11,098 nt of DNA from Microbacterium sp. (GCA_031286555.1 JAITUD010000178.1:1-11098); one strand, 5' to 3'. Shown: positions 1-6,976, counted from the stretch's first letter. Notes: generated by a model not told the origin, from the sequence alone. Made by a program: numbers and translations.

Positions 1-818
1 TCGGCGACCGCGCCGAGGTCGATGTACATCCGGCTGAGGTATCCGCCCTCACGCGGGATGTGCAGGATGTTGCCGGCCTCGGCGTTGATCGCGCACTTGG
101 TGCGCCAGTCGGGGAAGTCGGTGTTCACCAGAACGTCCATGACACCCCAGGCGTGCGCCGAGATGCCGCCGACGTGCTTGCGGCCGATGGCCTCGCGCAC
201 GCCGCTTCGGGCACCGTCGCAGCCGGCGACGTACTTCGCGCGGATCGTGCGGTCTCCGGACGCCGTGCGCACCTGCACCTCGACGGGGTACTCCCCCGCC
301 TCGTGCACGGTGAGCCCGGTGAACTCCACCCCGTAGTCGGGCACGATGCGTCCAGGGCCGTTCTGCGCGGCCTCGGCGAAGTAGTCCAGCACGCGGGCCT
401 GGTTCACGATCAGGTGCGGGAACTCGCTGATCTTGTAGCCGTAGTCCTCGGTGCGGCTGGTGCGGATGATGTTCTCGGGGTTCTCCGGGTCGGGTCCCCA
501 GAAGTTCATCCAGCCGATGTTGTAGGCCTCCGCGATGATGCGCGGCGCGAACCCGAAGGCCTGGAAGGTCTCGACGCTGCGCGGCTGGATGCCGTCGGCC
601 TGGCCGAGCACCAGGCGGCCCTCGCGCTTCTCGATGATGCGCGTGACCACGTCGGGGTACTGCGACATCTGCGCCGCCAGCAGCATTCCCGCGGGCCCCG
701 AGCCGACGATGAGCACGTCGACCTCGTCGGGCAGCTCGGCGGGGCGGTCGATTCCGGTGCCGGATGCCGGCAGCACCCGCGGGTCCCCGGAGACGTAGCC
801 GTGGTGATGGAACTGCAT
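1..818 (-). CDS. mobA: 3-hydroxybenzoate 4-monooxygenase-like FAD monooxygenase (3' end cut by window)
   Basis: This is a group A flavoprotein hydroxylase that would convert 3-hydroxybenzoate to protocatechuate using NAD(P)H and O2 in the cytoplasm. I read 272 residues from an ATG at 818, which has GGAAGGAA about 9 bases upstream; the C-terminal part lies off the left edge. The N-terminus (MQFHHHGYVSGDPR), the dinucleotide-binding GSGPAG at residues 39-44, LGQADGI at 71-77, the SEFPHLIVNQARV stretch at 131-143, the GCDGARS motif at 199-205 and HAWGVMDVL near 222-230 all resemble the MobA family, as I remember the Comamonas enzyme. That family is roughly 600 residues or more, so the second FAD (GD) motif and the C-terminal thioredoxin-like domain are not visible. 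It is divergent from an IclR regulator, the usual control type for aromatic hydroxylases. Phenol 2-monooxygenase is the main alternative because the families are close. Confidence 0.85.
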   Translation of the reverse strand, partial: MQFHHHGYVSGDPRVLPASGTGIDRPAELPDEVDVLIVGSGPAGMLLAAQMSQYPDVVTRIIEKREGRLVLGQADGIQPRSVETFQAFGFAPRIIAEAYNIGWMNFWGPDPENPENIIRTSRTEDYGYKISEFPHLIVNQARVLDYFAEAAQNGPGRIVPDYGVEFTGLTVHEAGEYPVEVQVRTASGDRTIRAKYVAGCDGARSGVREAIGRKHVGGISAHAWGVMDVLVNTDFPDWRTKCAINAEAGNILHIPREGGYLSRMYIDLGAVA

Positions 819-837
819 CGTCGTCGATTCCTTCCAA

Positions 838-874
838 GTGTTCTATATTCGAACACAGAGTTCTACTATTGAAC
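838..874. promoter_or_regulatory. Tandem inverted repeats, candidate IclR operators in the divergent promoter
   Basis: There are two inverted repeats of the same form. The first, at 838-856, is GTGTTC-TATATTC-GAACAC with perfect 6-bp arms. The second, at 860-874, is GTTC-TACTATT-GAAC. Both fit GTTC-N7-GAAC, and their centres (847 and 867) are 20 bp apart, close to two helical turns. They sit in an AT-rich island between the monooxygenase start (818) and the IclR start (899), where promoters for both genes must lie. Binding by the adjacent IclR protein is inferred. Confidence 0.6.
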
Positions 875-885
875 AGATCGTATAT

Positions 886-893
886 GAAAGGGG
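886..893 (+). promoter_or_regulatory. Ribosome binding site favouring a TTG start for the IclR gene
   Basis: GAAAGGGG lies 5 bases before a TTG at 899. The in-frame ATG at 884 has no purine-rich site before it, so the TTG is the better start. Confidence 0.5.
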
Positions 894-898
894 CCCCC

Positions 899-1591
899 TT
901 GGCCACCCCCGCCTCGCAGACGCTCAGCCGCGGCATCCGGATCCTGGAGGTCCTCGCCGACGGGCCGGGCGCGCTCTCGATCGACGACGTCGCCGCACAG
1001 CTCGAGGTGCACCGCTCGATCGCCTACCGCCTGCTGCGCACGCTCGAGGACCACGGACTCGTGTCGCGGGATGCCGCAGGACTGGTCGCCCTCGGCCCGC
1101 GGATGGCCGCCCTGGCCGCCGGCGTCGCGCACGACCTGCAGGCCGAGGCGCTGCCCGAGCTGACCGCGGTCGCGAACGAGCTCGGCCAGACCGCGTTCCT
1201 GGCGGTGCTCGACGGCGACGAGTGCATCACCCTCACCAGCGTCGAGCCCCGGCACGCGGTCGCCAATGTCGCGCAGCGGCCGGGCGCCAGGCATCCGGTC
1301 ACCGTGGGCGCGCCGGGCAAGGCCATCCTCACGCAGCTGCCGGACGCCCAGTGGCCGGCTGCCGGTGCGGCGCTGCGCGCCGAGGTCGACGCCGCGCGCG
1401 AGCGCGGTTACGCGACCAGCCACGACGAGGTCATCCCCACCGTGCAGTCGATCGCGGTGCCGCTCGTGCTGCGCGGCAAGCGCCCCGCCGCACTGGCCGT
1501 CGTGCACGTGGCATCCCGCTTCGACGACGCCGAGGTCGCCGCCCGCCTGCAGCGCTCGGCAGCGACCATCCGCGAGGCGCTGGGCGGCTGA
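899..1591 (+). CDS. IclR-family transcriptional regulator
   Basis: This is a cytoplasmic DNA-binding regulator of 230 residues from TTG at 899; an in-frame ATG at 884 would add five residues but lacks a ribosome site. The N-terminal winged helix-turn-helix spans about residues 5-65 (TLSRGIRILEVLA, then the recognition region DDVAAQLEVHRSIAYRLLRTL). The C-terminal effector-binding domain follows, with the family hallmark around GAPGKAIL at 137-144 and the VQSIAVPLVLRG strand at 182-193. The length is slightly short of the usual 240-270 residues. It is transcribed away from the 3-hydroxybenzoate monooxygenase-like gene and faces a pair of GTTC-N7-GAAC repeats, so it probably controls that gene and itself in response to the hydroxyaromatic substrate. 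Activator or repressor mode cannot be told from the sequence. The 17 bp to the next, convergent gene hold no strong terminator. Confidence 0.88.
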   Translation: MATPASQTLSRGIRILEVLADGPGALSIDDVAAQLEVHRSIAYRLLRTLEDHGLVSRDAAGLVALGPRMAALAAGVAHDLQAEALPELTAVANELGQTAFLAVLDGDECITLTSVEPRHAVANVAQRPGARHPVTVGAPGKAILTQLPDAQWPAAGAALRAEVDAARERGYATSHDEVIPTVQSIAVPLVLRGKRPAALAVVHVASRFDDAEVAARLQRSAATIREALGG

Positions 1592-1608
1592 AGCGGGATG
1601 CCGGCGGC

Positions 1609-2790
1609 TCACGCCAGCCGATACTCGGGCAGGCTGTCGTCGGTGGCGAACGCGTCGGTCATCCAGAGCATCGTCCGGTACATCAGCCGGTTCGTGAACA
1701 TCCGGTCCCGCATCCGGATACGACGGGCGGAGGGCGGTGCGAGGAACGGCCCGGCGTTGCCGGTGCGGGCGACCTTCGTGGGCTTGCGCATCCGCCTGTC
1801 GTAGGCGGCGAAGGCGACCTCGTGGTCACCGCCGGCGGCGACCAGCTCACCGGCGAGCACGTAGGCCCCCAGAAGCGCGAGCCCGGTGCCGAATCCGCCC
1901 AGGGTGTTCGCGTAGCCGGCGTCGCCGACGAGCGCGACGCGGCCCCGGGTGAAGGTCGACATCCGGGTGCGGGTGAGCGCGTCGAGGTAGAAGTCGGGCG
2001 CCGCGCTCGCGGCCTCCAGCGCCGCCGGGACACGCCAGCCCCCATCCGCGAAGGCGGATGCGAGGAAGGCCCGCTGGGACTCGACGTCGCGACGGTCGTA
2101 GCCGCCGGCATCGCCGCGGAACACGAACAGTGCGGGAGCCTTCTGGCCGCCGAGCAGCACCAGCCGGTCCGGGGTGTTGTACCCGTAGGCGACCGCGCGC
2201 CCACTCGGGAGCGCCGTCTCGAGCCCGTCCAGCGCCACCTCTCCACTCGCGACCGCGTAGTGGTAACCGGAGGACTCCACGAAGTCCCGTTCGGGTCCGA
2301 ACGCCAGGCGCCGCACGGCGGAGTGCACCCCGTCGGCACCGAGCACGAGATCGAAGCGCTCGGCGGCGCGCTTCGCGAACCCCACCTCGACCCCGTCCGC
2401 CGTCTCGGACATCGCCGTGATCTCGTCGCCGAAGACGTACTCGGCATCGCGATCGGAATGCCGATGCAGGATGCCCGCGAGATCCCCCCGCAGGATCTCG
2501 AGATCACCGCCGATGAACTCCCCCGGCACCACGGCCTGCACGCGGTCGTCGGCGTCGACCATGCGCCAGTCCGTCTTCGCCGTCTGGTGCGCGCGCACCT
2601 CGTCGAGGATGCCCGTGCGCGCGAGGAGGTCGAGGTGTGTGCGGCCCTTGAAGTCGACGGCCTGACCGCCCGGCCGCAGGGCGGGCGCCTTCTCGACGAC
2701 GGTCACGTCGAACCCGTTGCGGCCGAGCCAGCGGGCGAGTGCGGGGCCGGCGATGCTCGCGCCGGAGATGAGGATCTTCTTCACAGTCAT
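1609..2790 (-). CDS. TetX-like FAD-dependent monooxygenase of unknown substrate
   Basis: This is a 393-residue single-component group A flavin monooxygenase of the UbiH/PheA/TetX fold, cytoplasmic, expected to hydroxylate an organic substrate with NAD(P)H and O2. Visible features are the dinucleotide-binding GASIAG at 10-15 with E33 ending the second strand, GGQAVDFKG at 41-49, LEILRGDLAGIL at 97-108 (the Arg that contacts FAD in this family), GADGVHSAVR at 151-160 (DG motif) and GRVALVGDAGYANTLGGFGTG at 283-303 (GD motif, second FAD site). All core motifs are intact. The start at 2790 has AAGGAG (2797-2802) 6 bases upstream; an in-frame ATG at 2814 is less well placed. The gene is divergent from a TetR regulator with tandem operators between them, so expression is probably induced by a small molecule. 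Antibiotic inactivation, flavonoid or other aromatic oxidation are all possible; the sequence does not decide. Confidence 0.85.
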   Translation of the reverse strand: MTVKKILISGASIAGPALARWLGRNGFDVTVVEKAPALRPGGQAVDFKGRTHLDLLARTGILDEVRAHQTAKTDWRMVDADDRVQAVVPGEFIGGDLEILRGDLAGILHRHSDRDAEYVFGDEITAMSETADGVEVGFAKRAAERFDLVLGADGVHSAVRRLAFGPERDFVESSGYHYAVASGEVALDGLETALPSGRAVAYGYNTPDRLVLLGGQKAPALFVFRGDAGGYDRRDVESQRAFLASAFADGGWRVPAALEAASAAPDFYLDALTRTRMSTFTRGRVALVGDAGYANTLGGFGTGLALLGAYVLAGELVAAGGDHEVAFAAYDRRMRKPTKVARTGNAGPFLAPPSARRIRMRDRMFTNRLMYRTMLWMTDAFATDDSLPEYRLA

Positions 2791-2816
2791 GAGGTGCTCC
2801 TTGATGAGGTTCATTA

Positions 2817-2863
2817 ATTGCGTCCTAGGGACACAATAACTAATCGCGTACGATGGACGCAAT
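2817..2863. promoter_or_regulatory. Two tandem 21-bp near-palindromes, candidate TetR operators
   Basis: Site A (2817-2837) has arms ATTGCGTCC and GGACACAAT around TAG, with one mismatch. Site B (2843-2863) has arms ATCGCGTAC and GGACGCAAT around GAT, with two mismatches. The outer arms ATTGCGTCC (2817-2825) and GGACGCAAT (2855-2863) are exact reverse complements. The two sites repeat at a 26-bp offset and fill the 93-bp gap between the divergent monooxygenase and TetR genes. Repression of both directions by the TetR protein is inferred from layout and from the family habit of binding palindromes of this size. Confidence 0.75.
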
Positions 2864-2883
2864 AACTTTCTCGAGGAGGGCAG

Positions 2884-3597
2884 ATGGCCGATCAGGACGA
2901 CTCCGCTGCGGCCGGGGTGCTGTGGAGCACCCCCGCGCCGGCACGCCGGGGGCCGAAGCCGAAGCACACCCTCGACGGCATCGCCGAGGCCGCATCCGCC
3001 ATCGCCGACGCGGAAGGCCTGGAGGCCGTCACCATGCAGCGCGTCGCCCAGCGCCTCGGAACGACGAAGATGGCGCTGTACCGCTACGTCCCCGGTCGCG
3101 CCGATCTGGATGCCGTGATCCTGGACCGTGCACTCGGGGCCCCGCCGGCGCACTCGGGGACGACCTGGCAGGATGCGCTCACCGACTGGTCACGCGCCCT
3201 GTACGCACGGGCGCTGGAACGGCCGTGGACAGTCGAACTGGCGCAGAGACCGCATGTGCCGGGCCCCGAGGAGCTCAGCTGGTACGAGCGCGGACTGGAG
3301 GCCACCGACGGACTGGCGCTGACCGCCGGCGAGCGACTCGACCTCCTTGCCCTGCTCTCCGGCCACGCGCTCTCACTGGTGCGCCAGCAGGCGGGCTCGT
3401 CGACCCCGGAGGAGGAACTGGCCTCGCAGCTCGGCCCGGTCCTCGCCGCGCGCGCCGACCGGTATCCGCGCGCGGTCGCCGCCTTCGCCGAGGCCGGCCG
3501 GGAGGGCTCCCGCGACGACGCCCTCCTGTTCGGGGTGCGCCGCATCCTCGCCGGCGTCGCGGCGCTGCTCGAGGAGCGGCGCGGCACGGGCGACTGA
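2884..3597 (+). CDS. TetR-family transcriptional regulator (TetR_C_1-like)
   Basis: This is a 237-residue ligand-responsive repressor. The ATG at 2884 is preceded by GAGGAGGG (2873-2880). After a flexible, Pro-rich N-terminus ending in RRGPKPKHTLDGI (21-33), the helix-turn-helix occupies about residues 30-78, with VTMQRVAQRLGTTKMALYRYV at 49-69 as its core. The rest (about 90-230) is an all-helical ligand and dimer domain. The RYVPGRADLDAVILDRAL region resembles the segment after the helix-turn-helix in regulators of the tetracycline-repressor type, so I lean to the TetR_C_1 class. It is divergent from the TetX-like monooxygenase, and its own promoter region carries the two 21-bp palindromes, which points to autorepression and control of the monooxygenase. 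The inducer is unknown; it is plausibly the monooxygenase substrate. Confidence 0.9.
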   Translation: MADQDDSAAAGVLWSTPAPARRGPKPKHTLDGIAEAASAIADAEGLEAVTMQRVAQRLGTTKMALYRYVPGRADLDAVILDRALGAPPAHSGTTWQDALTDWSRALYARALERPWTVELAQRPHVPGPEELSWYERGLEATDGLALTAGERLDLLALLSGHALSLVRQQAGSSTPEEELASQLGPVLAARADRYPRAVAAFAEAGREGSRDDALLFGVRRILAGVAALLEERRGTGD

Positions 3598-3635
3598 GTC
3601 TGTGCGCCTCGACGGCGGACGCCGCGTCGCGCTAT

Positions 3636-3654
3636 GTTCTGTTCCGTTCGTTCG
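3636..3654 (+). promoter_or_regulatory. GTTC-repeat motif upstream of the DeoR-LacI regulator, candidate operator
   Basis: GTTCTGTTCCGTTCGTTCG lies 16 bp before the regulator start. It contains four GTTC units, an arrangement seen in DeoR-type binding sites. It matches the motif at 4748-4766 at 14 of 19 positions by my alignment. Autoregulation is inferred. Confidence 0.4.
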
Positions 3655-3659
3655 ACGAC

Positions 3660-3665
3660 AAGGAG
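3660..3665 (+). promoter_or_regulatory. Ribosome binding site deciding a TTG start
   Basis: AAGGAG lies 5 bases before TTG at 3671. No ATG exists near the start of the DeoR-type domain, so this site fixes the start. A GTG at 3674 would lose only one residue. Confidence 0.65.
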
Positions 3666-3670
3666 CGGAA

Positions 3671-4741
3671 TTGGTCGCTGAAGCCCGCCACGACGCGATC
3701 CTGCGCGAGCTCGAGCTGCGCGGCACGCTGAGCAGCTCCGAGATGGCGAGTCGGCTGCGGGTCTCGGCGATGACCGTGCGACGCGACCTGCAGGACCTCG
3801 AGCGTCGAGGACTGCTCCGGCGTGTGCACGGCGGTGCCGCGCACACCAGAGCCCCCGGCGCTCGGACACCGACCCACCCCGTCGCGACGATCGGGATGCT
3901 GGTGCCGACGACCACGTACTACTTCCCCGAAGTGATCCGCGGCGCCGCCGAGGCCGCGGGCGGTCTGAACTGCCGGCTGATCGTCGGCGCCACCGACTAC
4001 TCTCCGGACGAGGAACTGCGGCAGGCCGCCCGGATGATGGCCGCGGGCGTGGACGCGCTGATGATCACGCCGCACGCCGACCTCGCATCCGGATCGCCGC
4101 TGCGGGACCTGCTCGAGGCCGCCGCGATCCCCGTGGTCCTGGTGGAGCGCGCACTCGACGACAGGGTCGCGGAGCGTCTGGACTGGGTGCGTTCCGACCA
4201 CGCCGCGGGCGCGGAGACAGCCGTGGACCATCTGCTCTCCCTCGGCCACTCGCGGATCGTCCTCGCCGCACGCCCCGCTGCGACCGTCGGCGCACTCCGT
4301 GAGGGCTTCGACCGCCGGCTTTCGGACAATGCCTCCGTCGCCGTCGGCACATGGCATCCGCTCAGCACGCCGCCGGCAGGACGGGGCGTGCTGATCCCCG
4401 AGCTCGAGGCTCTGATCGACACCTGTCTCGACGAGCGGGCGACCGCCGCCCTCATCCTCGGCGACGCCGATGCGATGGCGTTCGCAGACCTCGTCATCGG
4501 GCGCGGGCTGCTCATCCCCGAGGACATCGCGATCGTCGCCTACGACGACGAGATCTCCGGCCATGCAGCCATCCCGCTGACCGCAGTCGCCCCGCCGAAG
4601 CGCGAGCTGGGCAGCGCGGCCGTGCGTCTGTGCATGGACCGGATGCGGCAGCACGAGCATGGGTCGCAGACGATCATCCGCATGGTGATGCTGCCCACCC
4701 TCGTGGCGCGGGAGTCCACGATCGGAGCCGGCGCCGCCTGA
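3671..4741 (+). CDS. Chimeric regulator: DeoR-type HTH joined to LacI-type sensor domain
   Basis: This is a 356-residue transcription regulator. The N-terminal part (about 3-58) is a DeoR-type winged helix-turn-helix: ARHDAILRELELRGTL, then SSEMASRLRVSAMTVRRDL and the signature ERRGLLRRVHGGA at 44-56. The remainder (about 72-352) is a periplasmic-binding-like domain of the LacI/GalR class: IGMLVPTTTYYFPEVIRGA at 74-92, a conserved core AGVDALMITPH at 125-135, DHLLSLGHSRIVLA at 186-199 and IPEDIAIVAYDDEI at 282-295. The usual DeoR partner, a sugar-phosphate isomerase-like domain, is absent, so the ligand is likely a free sugar rather than a sugar phosphate. Such combinations exist in actinobacteria. 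The start is TTG, set by AAGGAG. The next gene encodes an exported beta-propeller protein, and a related 19-bp motif precedes both genes, suggesting that pair is its regulon. Confidence 0.85.
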   Translation: MVAEARHDAILRELELRGTLSSSEMASRLRVSAMTVRRDLQDLERRGLLRRVHGGAAHTRAPGARTPTHPVATIGMLVPTTTYYFPEVIRGAAEAAGGLNCRLIVGATDYSPDEELRQAARMMAAGVDALMITPHADLASGSPLRDLLEAAAIPVVLVERALDDRVAERLDWVRSDHAAGAETAVDHLLSLGHSRIVLAARPAATVGALREGFDRRLSDNASVAVGTWHPLSTPPAGRGVLIPELEALIDTCLDERATAALILGDADAMAFADLVIGRGLLIPEDIAIVAYDDEISGHAAIPLTAVAPPKRELGSAAVRLCMDRMRQHEHGSQTIIRMVMLPTLVARESTIGAGAA

Positions 4742-4747
4742 GTCACT

Positions 4748-4766
4748 GTTCGCTTTTGTGCGTTCG
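4748..4766 (+). promoter_or_regulatory. Candidate operator upstream of the exported propeller gene
   Basis: GTTCGCTTTTGTGCGTTCG starts 7 bases after the regulator's stop and about 94 bp before the propeller start. It ends in GTTCG, as does the motif before the regulator itself, and the two agree at 14 of 19 positions. The remaining leader (4767-4859) shows a weak CATGAT at 4769-4774 that could be a -10 element; nothing else is clear in it. Confidence 0.4.
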
Positions 4767-4859
4767 GTCATGATTTCCTTGCCTCCCGCCACGTCGCTCA
4801 GGAGAATCGCTTCGCACGGTCGCCCACCCGTGTGCTCCTCACCCGTTCGAAGGAGAACG

Positions 4860-6893
4860 ATGTCCTCCCCCACCCCCGCCCCCATGCAGCTCTCCCGTCG
4901 CACGCTGCTCGCCACCGGCGCCGCCGCAGGACTCTTCGCGCTCGCGCAGGTCGCCCTCCCGTCGCAGGCTCAAGCCGCCACGACGGGTGCCGGCAGGAAG
5001 CCGACCATCACGACGCTCGGTCCGGGCATCGTGCAGTACTCGCTGATGAGCGGCGGCCGCGTCGGCGACATCTACTACGTCGGCTCGCGCACTCTCGACC
5101 CCGCGGGCGTCGTCGGAGTCGATCTGACCAGCGGCAAGGTCGCCCAGCAGACCACGCTTGAGACCGGATACGCGATCCAGGCACTCGCCGCCGATCCCGA
5201 TCGAAACGCCCTGTACATCGGCGTGCTGCAGAAGAGCGAGGGCGCGCAGGCGAACCTGTATCGCTGGGACCTGTCCGCCCCGAACCTGCCCGCGGCGCCG
5301 ATCGGCCGCATCGGCGACCGAGACGTGCGCGACCTCAGCGTCGCCCCGGACGGCACGCTGTTCGCCGTCGGCGGCGGCAGCGCGACGGCACCGGCGCTGT
5401 GGCAGTGGAGCCCGGCCACCGGCTCGGTCACCAGCCTCGGCATCCCGGACGCCACGGCCACCCTCGCCCGCGCGGTCGCCGCCACCGACGCGCACGCGTA
5501 CTTCGGTGCGGGCAGCACGCTCGGCGGCGGCGGCTCGACCTCGCGCGCGTCACTGTACGCCTACGACCGCGCGAAGGGCGGCTTCACCGACATCACGCCG
5601 GTCAGGATGCTGCCCGATCCCAGCATCCGGGAGCTTGCCGTGCTGAACGGCGACCTGGTCGTGTCGACGGCGGGGGCAGCCGAACCGACGAAGCTCGCCG
5701 TGCTCTCGACGGATGATCACTCGGTGCGCGCGATCATCACCTCGATCGGCAAGACGGCGAAGAACTTCACCGCCGTCGGCGACACGATCTACTGCGCCAA
5801 CGAGACCGGTGTCCTCGCCTGGGCCCCCGCGGCCGCCACCCTCGAACAGCTCGATCTCGGCCTGCTCGATCTCGGCGAGATCTGGGGTCTCGACGCCCGT
5901 GGCGGGAACCTCGTCGCAGCCTCCGGTTACGGCTTCCTCGGCGAGATCACCACTGCCGGCAGCACCGTGCAGACCATCGACCTGAGCGCGGCAGGCGCCC
6001 CGGTGAGCGCGCAGACGTGCATGGGCGTCGCCGCAGGGGGCGGCTTCGCGTACGTCGGCGGAAACGGCGGCATCGCCCGGCACGATCTGGCCACCGGTGA
6101 GGTCGTCAATCTGCTGCTTCCGGGTGAGGCGAAGGACGCCGAGGTCCTCGACGGCGTGCTCTACACGGGTCAGTACAGCGGGCAGGGCATCTGGCGCTAC
6201 GACCCGCGCTCCGGCGCACCGATCACGCGCGTCGCCTCGTTCCCCAGCACGCAGAACCGCCCGCTGGACACCGAGTGGGATGCTTCGCACGGGCTGCTCC
6301 TGGTCGCGGCGCAGGCCGACACAGAGGGCGGGGGGTCCATCTGGACCTACGACCCGGCGACCGGCGCGAACACGTGCACGGTCAACCCGATCGACGACAT
6401 CCAGCTGGTGCGCGCCGTCGCCGTCGCCGACGGCGTCGCCTACCTCGGTGGCGACAACGCGCAGAAGACCGGCCCGCGCGGCACGATCGTGGCCTGGGAT
6501 CCGGTGTCCCGGACCGAGCTCTGGCGACTCGAGACCGGTGGGGCGAACGGCATCGCATCGCTCGAGACGCAGGGAAGGCATCTGTTCGCACTGACCCTGC
6601 GCGGCACGCTGATCGTGATCGATCGTCCCACCAGGGCCATCGTGCACACTGCGGACCTGCGCAGCATCTGCCCCGGGTTCTCAGCGATGAAGGCCGCCCG
6701 TGGGGCGGTGTACGCGGTCTCGGACTCGACGCTCTTCCGCATCGACCGCCGCTCGTTCGCGGTGACGGTGGTGGTGCCCGAGATCGACGGCGGCTGGTAC
6801 AGCGGACCGCATCTGAACATCGACGAGGACGAGGCGATCTACACGCTTCGGGGCCGCGACCTGGTCAAGGTGGTCGACTTCCCGCAGTCCTGA
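4860..6893 (+). CDS. Tat-exported double beta-propeller protein of unknown function
   Basis: The product has 677 residues. The start at 4860 is supported by GAAGGAG (4849-4855). A twin-arginine signal is visible: SRRTLLATG at 12-20, a hydrophobic run to about 34, and a probable cleavage after SQAQA (35-39). No membrane anchor or cell-wall sorting signal follows, so the protein is probably released or loosely held outside the membrane. The mature part is built from repeating units of about 40-50 residues with strand patterns such as LYRWDLSA, LWQWSPATG, LYAYDRAKG, IWRYDPRSG, IWTYDPATG and IVAWDPVSR. I count about 14, which fits two seven-bladed PQQ/WD40-like propellers (roughly 55-375 and 385-675). 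I see no catalytic signature that identifies a lyase, sialidase or quinoprotein dehydrogenase. Being next to a regulator with a sugar-sensing domain suggests carbohydrate binding or breakdown, but this is a guess. Confidence 0.85.
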   Translation: MSSPTPAPMQLSRRTLLATGAAAGLFALAQVALPSQAQAATTGAGRKPTITTLGPGIVQYSLMSGGRVGDIYYVGSRTLDPAGVVGVDLTSGKVAQQTTLETGYAIQALAADPDRNALYIGVLQKSEGAQANLYRWDLSAPNLPAAPIGRIGDRDVRDLSVAPDGTLFAVGGGSATAPALWQWSPATGSVTSLGIPDATATLARAVAATDAHAYFGAGSTLGGGGSTSRASLYAYDRAKGGFTDITPVRMLPDPSIRELAVLNGDLVVSTAGAAEPTKLAVLSTDDHSVRAIITSIGKTAKNFTAVGDTIYCANETGVLAWAPAAATLEQLDLGLLDLGEIWGLDARGGNLVAASGYGFLGEITTAGSTVQTIDLSAAGAPVSAQTCMGVAAGGGFAYVGGNGGIARHDLATGEVVNLLLPGEAKDAEVLDGVLYTGQYSGQGIWRYDPRSGAPITRVASFPSTQNRPLDTEWDASHGLLLVAAQADTEGGGSIWTYDPATGANTCTVNPIDDIQLVRAVAVADGVAYLGGDNAQKTGPRGTIVAWDPVSRTELWRLETGGANGIASLETQGRHLFALTLRGTLIVIDRPTRAIVHTADLRSICPGFSAMKAARGAVYAVSDSTLFRIDRRSFAVTVVVPEIDGGWYSGPHLNIDEDEAIYTLRGRDLVKVVDFPQS

Positions 6894-6910
6894 GGTGCGC
6901 CCGCGCGGTG

Positions 6911-6976
6911 CACCTGTCGCGCTGCTCACGCTTTGACCCGCTGGGCGACTCAAAGCGTGAGCAGCGCGAGGAGGTG
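6911..6976. terminator. Long perfect hairpin between convergent genes, probable bidirectional terminator
   Basis: TCGCGCTGCTCACGCTTTGA (6917-6936) is the exact reverse complement of 6950-6969, with a 13-base loop. After a small bulge the stem continues with CACCT (6911-6915) against AGGTG (6972-6976). It fills most of the 92-bp gap between the propeller gene and the transporter gene, which converge here. There is no T-run on either side, as is common for terminators in high-GC actinobacteria. It may belong to a dispersed repeat family. Confidence 0.8.

Noticed and set aside
884..898. ATG at 884 as the IclR start
   Set aside because: There is no purine-rich site before it, whereas TTG at 899 has GAAAGGGG at good spacing. 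It remains possible and changes only five residues.
1592..1620. Short hairpin CGGCT-CACGCC-AGCCG as a terminator between the IclR and monooxygenase genes
   Set aside because: The stem is only 5 bp and extends into the coding region; such stems arise by chance in GC-rich sequence.
838..2817. Long open frame (659 codons) on the plus strand across the IclR and monooxygenase genes
   Set aside because: Its product is Arg/Ala/Gly-rich with no domain, and it overlaps two genes with clear motifs. Long shadow frames are expected in GC-rich DNA.
4758..4860. Upstream GTG start for the propeller gene
   Set aside because: It has no ribosome site and would put the twin-arginine motif more than 45 residues in. 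ATG at 4860 has GAAGGAG and places the signal at the N-terminus.
3632..4915. Long open frame (427 codons) on the minus strand opposite the DeoR-LacI regulator
   Set aside because: It has no recognisable domain and lies entirely against a well-supported gene.
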